Below the pieces are notes generated by a model. The model saw nothing but the letters and a program-made list of their open reading frames with translations, searched no databases and was not told where the DNA came from. Below are positions 21,101 to 33,100 of a stretch of DNA of 60,000 bases, piece by piece. Both the position numbers and the translations under genes were made by a program. Source of the stretch: Phoronis australis (lineage: Eukaryota > Phoronida > Phoronidae); assembly GCA_002633005.1 (NCBI GenBank), contig NMRA01000212.1:428472-488471 (forward strand), in the 5' to 3' direction. How positions within the stretch are numbered: the first letter of the stretch is position 1; every line of letters begins with the position of its first letter.

Positions 21101-24100
21101 TCTTTAAAACAATCTTGTCTTCAACCTTCACAAGTTTTAAAAACACTTCTTTCCAAAAGCGCTTGTTTGTCATTGCATTCATAGTGTTGGTAAACTTAGA
21201 GAAAGATGAATGCTTTTTAGTGGGTAGTCTAAGCATGACTTGCCAGTAATCCCCGGTAAACGGTGGGTGAAATACCGGCAATGGCTCATCAAGGTCATCA
21301 TCCATAGAGCTTCCAACTGACAATGGAGTTACATTTTCCTGAGGTCCATTGCTGTCCGAAGGCATTCCAGACATTCCAGTGTTTTCCACTTGATCTGATC
21401 CAACTTGCTTGTCATCTAGTAGTGACCTGGCTGAAGACTCTTGCACATCTTTGTTAAAAGGATTAAAACGTTCTCCTTTCTCGGGACTTTTGGGTGGCTG
21501 TATCTTGGGGGGAGGCGGTGGGACAAGTAAAGGAGTATTTTGACTATCGACACTGTCGGGTAAATCTTTAATAATAACTTCAAATTTGCCATCTTTCTTT
21601 TTTGGTCTTGGGATAGGTTTCACTGAAGTAGGAATTGGCTTTGGAGGTTCAACTGGAATTATTTTGGTTCTCTTTGGCTGCTCGTTAGATTTATTTTTGT
21701 CCTCTTCAGCTTTCTCACGATCTTTTTCATCTACACCCTCACGTTCTTTTATCTCCTTTACATCTCCATTTTCTTCTTCCACCTCCTCATCCTCATCATC
21801 ATCATCTTCTTCTTCTTCTTCATCATCAGCATCTTCATCATCATCCTCTTCATCCTCTTCCAGTGTGGAATCATTATCTTCATTTTCATCAATCTCTACG
21901 ATTGTTCCAGTATTCAAATGGCCACCATCGAGGTCATCGTCCACAATTGTTTGGGAGAAACTCCGAAAAAATGGATCTACATGTTTCTCTGCAGTGACCT
22001 TTGAAGGAGCAAAAGGATCAAGATCATCGCCATCTGGTAAGACTGACTTTGATTGTGTATCCCCAAGTAAGAAAGCATCAAACCCATCTACATTATTTTC
22101 AGCCACATCTGTCAGTACTTGGTCTCCAGTACTTTTTTCCTTGGAAGCAGGTACACTTTGTCCGAGAAATTCCTCCAGCAGATCTGCTTGCTCTAATTCT
22201 GGAGGTATTTCTTCTATTCTATCGCTGAATAAGTTGCCAGTGAATTCCTTCGACTGCTGTAACGAAGCCACCAATTCAGAGGCAAAATTTTCATCACCAT
22301 GCTCAGCGGTCTCTCCCCAGACGTCGCTGTCAGACACTGAAGGGACAGTATCGGACTTTACACCAGATGCAGTTGAATTTTGATCGAGGCCAAGTAAATC
22401 AGTACAAAGGCTGGTTTCATTTTGAACACTGGATCCATCTCGTCTCTGAGATAAAAACTCTGCAAATTCTGGCTCATCAACAGATGGCTGGGGTATAAGA
22501 GCAGGAGCAACTACTTGGTCTTCTTTCTTCGTCTGCTGAGCATTCACTAATTTTGCTACTATACTTGCATCAATTTCTTTAGGTTTTTGGGCACTTCGGT
22601 GTCTTTTTACTTCAACTGCATGTACCTTGTTAGGCTCCTTTGACACTTCCTTTGGAGTAATGTCACTAACATTCGTATCTATGGCATTTGTGTTTGGTTC
22701 GTCAGCAACTTTCACAACTTCATCAAGACCTTCTATTGGTGAAGGAGCTTCTTCATTTTTCTTTTCTGTAGAGACTCCAAGGAAAGTGTCTATGAAGTCA
22801 TCAGTATCCCTCAAATCGTTTTGGTCAGCCTCTGAAAAACCCAAAAGTTCTTTCTCTAAGATAGAAAGCTGCTCGCTACACTGATTTGTATTATCAGCCT
22901 CAACGCTGTCAATGCCCAATAGATCTGTGGTACTTTGTGACAATTTCGATTCATTTTCAGGAGCTCCTTCAGCTGGGACTGTAACTTCTGATCTCATTGA
23001 GAGATCCAAGTTTTCAATGTTGTCAACATCGTCAGTATATGATGTTTCTTGCTTTATCCTCGTAGCCTTGTTTAAGTTATTTCCACCATCCTTTTTGGAT
23101 GTGACTGCTCTACCCTTTGTCTGCGAAGGCGGCTTAGGTCTTGGAGGCCCAGGTTTTGTTGCAGGTTTTCTGGTTGACGGGGGTCGTTTACTTGTGGCAT
23201 TACCCAGTGCTTTCTTAGTTTGTTTAACTGGTTTCGATTGCAATGCTGGATTAGACTTTGTGACTGCTGGCTGTGGCTTCGTATGATCCGTAATCTTATC
23301 ACTAAAATCATCGTCAAAGCCTTTAGCATCATCAGCGCTGGTCTCCACTTCTCCCCAAGCATTTGCATCACTGCTCATCTTGGCGTCATCAAAAGAAACC
23401 CAAGAAACGGCCTTCTCACCTAAAACAAATAGAAAAACTGGATGTAACCACACTTTGTAAACACATCGAACTTGTTAAGGAAGCAATTTGATTTTGGAAT
23501 TATCAAAACGAAATAGTGACTCCCCACTTTCATTTAAGATGCATTTGCAACTGAGCAGAGTTTTCATACATATAACTGTTCGGAGGGTGCTGTGAACTCT
23601 GAAGATCTTGACCAACACAATACCTGGGCAACTGGGTTGAAATGGATACAGGAAAGCCAATGCTGACTATTAACGCCATCTAAGACTAGTAAGTTATTTT
23701 CACCCCTGCCAGAGTACTTTCTTAAGAGCCCCTCCTGCGAGAATTTTGTTGCACCTCTACTTTTAGCATTCATGTTAAGCAAAAAATTTGAAAAAAAAAA
23801 CAAAATGAAGACATAATCAAACTCACAAGATTTTGAACAAAACAATGAAGTGATTTCTTTTTTACTTTAGACTCTGCTTTCAACAAAGGAGCAAATCTAC
23901 TAGTAGTGTGATAGCATTGGACAGAAACACGGCATCTACACTGATCATAAATTCCTTAGTTACTGATTCCAAGCCGAGTTTGAGAGACATTAATTTTCTT
24001 AGTTACGACACAATCTAGGCTACTTTGTAGCATTAATTACCCACATTGAACCATAAATAATTAATGCAAAAACTTCATTTTGCTGCATAACAGACTGATA

Positions 24101-27100
24101 CCCATTGCAATAGTAGGTGGCTATACCATTAAAGCCTTGAAATCTGTATGGACATGTTGTTCCTTCAAAATAGTCTATTTACATGTTTAATATACAAATG
24201 TCATGAAGACTGTCATTGTGTGAAAACTAAAAATATAGTACTGTGATATATTATTGCTAGCATGAGTGCAGCCATTAAACTTTATTTTGTCAAACCATGT
24301 TATAATTAAAAAGGTTTAAATAAATTCCTTTGGTTACAGCAAACTTCAGTTACAACAAAACATTCTAGAAAGGCCTAAGATTATTCACTGCTACACAATT
24401 CAACTTCAATACGGTTTACAACAACAGAACTTCTGACCTTAGCACAGTTGCTCTGTAGGACTAGAGCGCTAAGTATTTTAATTTATTAATACTTATTAAT
24501 AGTAATAAAGTTACTTTGGAGACACTGGAACTAACCAGCCCTATATATTGCTCAAATGCAGCAACTGAACTTTTACCACAGGTCCCCACGGAAGAACCCA
24601 TTAACACTCTCCACAAGACACAACGCACCACAATAACTTTTACTAGACCTGCACAAAGAACCTTTAACACGAAGTATAACTATAATTCTGCATGGTGAGT
24701 GTATTTGCATGCTTGTTATTTACGTTCCACAAGAAGAGCTCCGTGTGCTTTGTATGACTTTGAGCTTTTGCATTGTGCAGTGTTTTGTAAAGAGTGGCAA
24801 GGGTTTCACTGCACTGGTACCGGGAAGGTTTCCTCTGCTAAGCCAAGGGTTCTACTCTGGTGTTTAGTATCCAACAGCCCATGGTAAGGACTTGGTCATC
24901 AATACTGACTATTGCATTTTCATACACAAAGCTCTTTGTAGGGAAACCCCAAAATGGCTAAAATTGCACGCCGTGCTCTCACACCCAAAACCTTCTTTCT
25001 GCCACTTCATAATTTAAAAAAAAACAAAGTTATAGTATCCGCTGAATAGGTTTTTTCAAACACTTTTCAAATATGATCCACTGATGTATTTGAATAGGAA
25101 GAACACTAGCATACGTTGCCCAGCCAGTGAGTAGTGAAGTGATACTCATCTAGAACTTGACTCTACTTGAATATCTCAATACAAACTCTCTCACTCTCTC
25201 AGCACCCATGTCATAATCAACTTACTAGTACAGTAAAATGTCACCACTTTCAGATAAAAATAATTTCCCAAATTGATATTCATTTCAGACTTGCTGTGGA
25301 CACTCATCATTTCTCAAAACATTGTCTGATATGATACCTACGATATTGAATGATATTTACATAAAACATTCATTCGGTACTGCTTCATAATCTTATAAGC
25401 AATAACAAAAATATATTAATTATTTTTGTTATCTTTAACTGGTGAGATTTTACCAGTTTCTGGTGAGGCTGCAACTTACCTTCACTTTCAGTTGTTGCTG
25501 CACGTGTTTGCAACTTCGCAATAGATTCTTGTGATTGTTGAACAGTCACCTTAATTCTCTCTTCAATCGCCTGAAACTTTTGATACTCTTCCGACTCCTT
25601 AGCAGATTCCGATTTCTGTCTAGTTTCAATAGGTTTTGCCTTATCGACTTTGTCACACGATTTCACTACAGATTCCAAATCATCTCCTTTTGCCAACTTC
25701 TTCTTCCTGAGCTTTTTCAAGTTTGGGTTTGCATTTGGATCTTTCGGCACCTTGATAGTCTCCTTGAGTGACGCCTTCACAATCTGCCCAACGACGTGGG
25801 CTTTATCTGCGGCTTTGTGAATTTTATTAAGCACTTTCCCCGACTTTTCTGAAGGCGTTTGATTTGCCTTCGATCCCTTTCCAGATGAAGATGCAGCACC
25901 GGAAGGAGCACGAGAAGAGGCAGAAGAGGTACGAGATGTTGGAGCACCTTGCGGTTTGCCGGTCACTTGATGGCGAGGACGAGGTTGTGCTTCCTGTTTC
26001 GGTTGAGATGGCGTTTCCTGTTTTGGTTTGGCAGGTGCTGGTGGGCGAGGAGGGGGAGGCTTCTTAGTGGCTAATATCCCAGTCTGGATGTCCGTCTCGG
26101 TGTCAGTATCATGACCATCGTCGTCGTCATCATCACCATGACCACCTGAAAAAGTGATAAACAATGTTATTTTATGACTGTTCATAGCTGGCTTGCTCAT
26201 AAAATGGAAAACAATGTACGCAGTTACTTTTTCAAAGCTTTAACATTTGAGTAGTAATAAGATTAACATCTCATCAAAAGATATTTGTTGGCGGCACTCA
26301 CTGACGTCTGCGTGCTGAATCTAATTCAACATCACTAAAGACGGGCAGCTGTTTTGTGGCAAGATCAAAAGCTTTGTCAGCTAACACTTACAGATTTGAA
26401 TAGGTAATAGTTCAACAGTTTTATGTGTTCAATAGTGAACAAGATGGCTAACAAAAGGTATTTCTTCCTTAAAACAGTCATTCACAATTTTAACATGGTA
26501 GATCGTCCCAAGTACCAGTACATGAAATTCTTAAGCGCACATTTCGAAATTTTGAACAATGTATCTAACTGACTAAAGTAGTTCCATAAAGAACCCAGAA
26601 GTATCTACAATGGACCCCACTCAATGCCATAGCCTCGGTTTCAACATAAATTAAGATAATACATGTTAAGTGGGATATTTCACTGAGTGGGTTCCAACCT
26701 GGCGGTGATCGTGACCATTCGTACAAGCTGATCATGTCGAGTGGAGAGTTTGACGTTGTCACAGCTAAACAGGAAACAACTGACTTTTGCCGTAAGCGCT
26801 GAGTTTTGATCAGGCAAATGAATTCAAGATGAATTAATTGGTTTTTAGATAAAAAAGTGAAGACACGGATGCTAATAGGCAGTATAGGATCAGTTTTGCT
26901 GATTTTTAATCATAATATTGGGAATACGACAATAAATCATGACTTATTGTGAGGGTTATTTTACATGGACTTAATGGAAACTGATTTGTTTTCTGACATT
27001 TTGAGACAATACGTGGGATATTCTATTACCCGATATGACATTAAAAAGAGTTTACTGAATTGCCTAAATGACATGAGCACACAACCTCTTCAAATCAGTG

Positions 27101-30100
27101 ATAGTGTATTAGTTGTTGTCCCTAAAACCACATCACAGCCATCTAAAGTTAATGTTTTTTAGCGACCGTGTACAGAGTTAAGACCCACCAGAACCCACTG
27201 GATTTGAACAAGGACAAGACTGTCCTCGAATTTTTTTTTTCCGCATTTCGAATAAAGAAGGCAATTTTAAACTTTTTAACTGCAATATGTTTTATTAGAA
27301 AATTTCAAATTTTTACTTATTAATGAACATGCTTAACTTAACAACCACCACCAGTTAATACGACTGAGGGCTCCATAATGAATTTTAGCTCCCAAAATGA
27401 TGTATGCAAACTCGTAACCTTAGGGTAAAGAACAGCCATCAGCAACATCTTGCCTTACTACTAGAATATTTCACCAATTTCCTACAAATTAATCACCGAA
27501 ATTGCTCTTTTCTCATTTCTTGAGGTCTTCTAACGATGTCGTGAGTGCCCTCAACTTTTCAAAACATTTGAAGTTGAACATAGTAAAGCATTACTGGTAC
27601 TGACCCATCTTACATGGAAAAAGGAGGTAAACAAATTATTTCACTTGTCGGCCATATTGTGTTCTAAATTTGTGAGACTTAACCGCATTCAGGAGGAAAT
27701 ATCCAGTACTGTAGTGGTAAAATTTGATGTAAGTAGGCGCTCAAAGCTGACCGTGGTACCACATCGAGCACTGAACATAACTATATGGTGCGTAAGCGCT
27801 ATGTTCAAATTCCAAAAGGTGATTGGCTACGCCTACGTGCGCCTACGCCCACTACAACACTGGAAATATCCACTTTTTACTAAAGGAAACATTGAATAGG
27901 CTCTTTTAGCTCATACCCATTCTCTAATACTATCGCAGTTGTGTGCAAAAACACCCAACAATAGCTTCTCAAACATTTTGTTTTTAAACACACATGGTCG
28001 GCTTAACAAACACCCCATATTTTTTGAATTTCCCAAACTAAAGACCTGGGCATTCTTACCCAGTGTAAGTACATTATTCCAGGGATACTAATCGCATAAT
28101 CCAGTCATCTATCAGCTAGTGAGTCACAACAAATTGACTTATAGCCACTTTGATAGCAGTTTCTAGGCGACGACGGGTGGCATGCTGTTCAAATATATGC
28201 GATGACAAAACTAAAACAAAAAGCTTGTTCAACAAAACTTTTCGAGCCTTTGAACTCTGGAAAGAATTTTCAGTTGCAGGAGTTCATCCAGGATTTCAAA
28301 AACAGGGCGTCCAAAATGGGTATCCCAATTTTATCAGGGGTCCATCATGACCATGCAATAACACATGATTGCATTTTTATGACCCCAACTCAAATTGATG
28401 TTGAATGTTAATGATATGTTACTATGGAGACATACATCAACACAAAAGTTTCTTGGTGTCTTAAATCACCAAATCTGAATAAGGAAGTCACACATTTCAA
28501 AGATATGTCGGAATATTCACCGCTCATCCTTCTAAGCAGTTTTTACCAAAATCAAAGAGAGTGCAGTGCATAAGTCGGATACAGCAGTGATGACCACATT
28601 GTCCAGTGCAACCAAGACCCAATTAAGCGTAATTACCTGGCCATAAACTGAAGTAAACTTGTCTGCCTGTACATACTGGGGAATGTTCAAAATGTGTTAA
28701 ACAATAATTTTTGTTAAAAACGAACACCACGGCAGTATTCAGCTGGAAAAAACAACCAAGTATTGTTTTTGATTTTTAAAAATCGATGAACTAATAAGCT
28801 AAAAACAATAAACATTAGGTACGATTGAAGATAAACCAAGCATGCTTATTGATATACTTGTTGGATTTACTAATGCTGATCAGAGTTAACAATGTCACAT
28901 GGATTATTGTTACTTGGCGAAATAAATTTCGTCAAGTATGTTGCTCTTCCACTAAGTTTGTTTTTTTTGTTTGTTCGCACGACACAGGTCGTAATTTTCG
29001 TCCGATCATCACGAAATTTACACATAACACGTAGTTCTGGAAGTACTGGAAGCCTATTGTTTTTCGTCAAAATCAGATCCAATATGGCGGCTGTGGCGGC
29101 CATTTTGTTTTCATTTTAAGATTCAAAGGCTTCTGGAGGCTACAATTTTTTACGTACAGAGCTGAAAATCAGCACAATTAATGGCCTGGATGTGCACTAC
29201 ACGTATACCGGAAATTATTTACTTCCGGTTAAAGATGGCGGAAATATCGGCGATCGCGCATGCGCACCTCGATTTTGGCCTAAAAAAGTTTTCTCCTGTA
29301 GAGGGCGCATTATAGGACCAATTCCTTCGAAGTTTAACAGATATTAGTTTTTATGACATGCTATTACATCAACCCAAAAAACGGAAGTTGCTTTCAAGAT
29401 GGCGGATCTTGTGCATGTTGACCCATTTTCAGTCGTACTTAGGTGCCATTTAAACGGGAGAAGAAAATGACGTGAATTTTTAAGGTATACTCTTTCAATT
29501 GAACTGCAACAATTTTTTTCTCAGACTTACCGTTTTCGAGACATTCGACTTTAAATTTCTTTAAAAAAAGGCAAAATTTCATTTTTTTTCAAAAAAAATT
29601 ACGGAATAATGTGATACTATCAATTTGGATAGAGTTTTGAATGGGCTTTCAGATGATATTTTCCATTTTCCGCTTCGACGTCTACTTTTTGAGTTATTTG
29701 AGATTTTCTGATAACGCTGTTCCTTTGTTGAGCGCTCTTGTTTTAATATTCTTTCAATCTTGTTTAACCAGTTTTTAACTAGGAAACAGTTGTGCTTAAC
29801 TTGTGCAAACTTTATTTTTTCATGACTGACAAAAAGCTAGTAGTTGTAGTCATTGCAATCGAAATTGTCAAGAGATTCCAAATCTTCAGGTTGGCTATCA
29901 CCATACCGGTATTTGAACTTTTGTATAAATTTTACGATTTGAGTTCTAAAGATTAAATTTGAACTAATGACTCATGTAGTTTTGTTTGCTGTCATACCGG
30001 TATGTTTAGTGTAGCTGTAATCTGGAAAGTTCAGGGATGGGTTCACAATTAACTAAACTAATTAAGTTTCGCTGGCAATCAAAATCAACCACTGTTTCGG

Positions 30101-33100
30101 TACTTCAAGTTTAAAAATAAAATGAAAAGATATCAACCCATAAAAAACAAGCAGACAGGAGCACCAAAAATGAAATAACTAAAACTGGTATGAAACATAT
30201 TTAAAACCATCATTCCTTTGGCCCTTTGTCACTTGAGATAAACACAAGTTAACTTTTTTAGGCAAATGAGCTCCTAGAACCACTCATAGCAAGTTAAAAG
30301 ACACCCAAGGCATATTTACTTGGGAGTTCAAATGCTGAACAGGGCATCCTAGCTAAGATGTCTAAAATTTGAATGAGGGGACTGGATGTCCTGAACACTC
30401 TCTAGATCACGGGTGGGAAACAACATGACCGCCGGTCCTCTTAAATCGGACCGCCTCACCCAAAACAGGACCTCCGGGGATCAAATGGGACTGTCGCACC
30501 AGAAAATGGGACTGACGCACCTAAAAACATGACCGCCCCACCAGAAAACAGGACCGCCGGGGACTGAACATGACCGCCGGGGATTGAAACCGCATATTGT
30601 CCGGCGGTCATGTTCAGTCCCCGGCCGGGTCATGTTTTGTGGTGGGGCGGTCATGTTTTTAGGTGCGTCAGTCTCATTTTCTGGTGCGACGGTCCCATTT
30701 GATCCCCGGAGGTCCTGTTTTGGGTGATTCAGTCCGATTTAGAGGACCAGCGGTCATGTTGTATCTCACCCGTGTAGATGAAGGCCTGCTTAGGTCAAGC
30801 TACATAATTATGAGGAAAACTTACATTTCACATGTAGTCAAATGAAGACTAATCAAGTAGGTAAACCACAAGACAGGTGGCACTTAACCCCACAATTTTA
30901 TCTAATTATCAGCAACTGGGTTTATTTTAAGTCTTCACATCAATCTACCATACATTATTTACTGCCTGCCTTGCTACACATAAATTAAACATTGGAGGAA
31001 GGTCAAAGCCTTCTGATTTCACTAAGAACATGCTCTGATTAGAACCTTACATAAGCTGTCAAATTAAATGTGTACAATCACCATAAAGGTGTCTCAATGG
31101 AAACTAGCTTGACATTCAGACATAAATGTCATCTTACTATGTTGTCATTCTAACATAAAATGCTTGATCAATACAAATCACTGGGGCACAGCTGAAAAGA
31201 CTGCCTACATGGTAAGGGGTATTTAGTATATAGAACAATTCAACTAATCACAGTTCTACAGAAGATAAAGGAAATAAGAAAATGTACTCATACAATATGT
31301 TTTGATATACCCAGATGACCATGATGGACTTACAACTCACATCGGTTTGGTTAAGGAATAACCGATGACCCACGAATAGGCGTCCATTTTCCTACTGCGC
31401 AGAAAACTATTGATTACTCAGAGAAAATCAATCTTACCAGCTCACAAGAATATCAATAAGCGTTAAACCAGACTCACTTGAGCACACGCACGAGGAACAG
31501 GCAAGTTCACCACAAAAATGGATGCGAGATAAAACCCGTCAGTTGTAACCCACTTAAAAGGCTTAGGCCGCAACAAAGAAATCATTTTCATAAGAAATTG
31601 ATTTTCTTAACTTAGCATCTTTGACAGAGTGGAAAAAGATAACAGTAGCTGTAAGCACTGACATCTTTTGGTGATTCTGAAGTTATCAGAGAGCTTTTTG
31701 AAGTAAAGTGATGTTTAAATCTAATAAATGTAAGACCACATTGCATAAAGATATCTATTCAACATTTCCTAACACAAACAGATACATGGGCAGCCCCCAC
31801 CACAAGACATGGCAAAAAGATACATGAATACTATAGTAGCAATTATGCGAACACTTTCTGTTCAAAGACTGTAGTAGGTTCCGATTCAATTCCTTACACT
31901 AAGAATTTTTAATTTTTGCCAAAGCTGAAAAAGCCAAGAAAAAAAACTACCGAGCAATGAGAAAGTGAACCATTTGGTCACTGAGACATCAATGTGTCGT
32001 TGATGGTTTCACAAAGAAAAGTGCTCTATAAAACTATTTTTCAATGGAACAGCGACGTCTGATCTCTATGAAGACAATTTCATTCATAGCAGAACCAATC
32101 AATAGATTCTATTCCTGAGCTAGATTACTGTTTGTTGGTTGTTCGCGTATATTTCTAACAACATACTCGCATTCATATGAAAGAAATCAGTAAAATGGTA
32201 ATTATTCATTTACTTTGCATAGCAAATATTTGCAAATACGTTGAGTTTTCAATTTTTTAAAGGATAACTAATCAATATTTTATCAAACAATGTTCCTGTG
32301 TAACAACTGTACAAAACAAACCATTACCATTCCACGTTATTTTAAGAAAAAGTCAAGGTAGAATTTCCTTAATTATTCTTTTGTTAGACAATTTGATAAA
32401 CTAGGATTCCACCTTTCTGCCAAATTTGGTGTTAAAAATGAAAATTTACTATAAATTAACAGAAATCATCACTTAGCAACTTCTGACAACATCAGCAGTG
32501 ATCGGAATGCCGTTTTACATGAGATTTTTGCGGTCGGTCGGTACTTTAAACCTGGCCATGGACTAAATCATTTTAATGCATATGTCTATTGTCCTATGTA
32601 CAAGCCATCATACAAATATGTAAATCTTGAACAGACATGGAAATACAGATCGCAAACATTTTTTAAGTCTGGTCTGCATGCCACCTGTTGGCCACATCCG
32701 TGACCTAATGAGCATAAGTCTGGCTAACTTTGAAACATCATACCTCACGCATGGGAGGCGCACCATAAGGGTCTGGGTAGTTATAGCCCCCACTTTTTCA
32801 GTGCTGTGCCACCCATGTCATGAACTACAGATCGCATTCAGAAAATTTTTCAGATAGCATGCTTAAAGCGCTGTTTTCAAAACAGAATTATAAATTGTTT
32901 TTAAAATGTTTCACTTTTACATGATGTAATATAAAAATAAGACATTATGATTTATAGAAATAAATACATGAAACTAAAACAAATGATTTCAGAAAACTAC
33001 AACAGAATTTTTGAGATTTTACCTCAAACATAACAACATTTACATCATTGTATTCCTCAGAATATATACCTTTTCACTAAGTTTTACATTAAACTACATG

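Noticed and set aside
21586-22383. 265-aa Ser-rich plus-strand ORF
   Set aside because: Antisense of the stonin acidic region; the Ser run is the complement of the Asp/Glu codons (GAT/GAA read as TCA/TTC).
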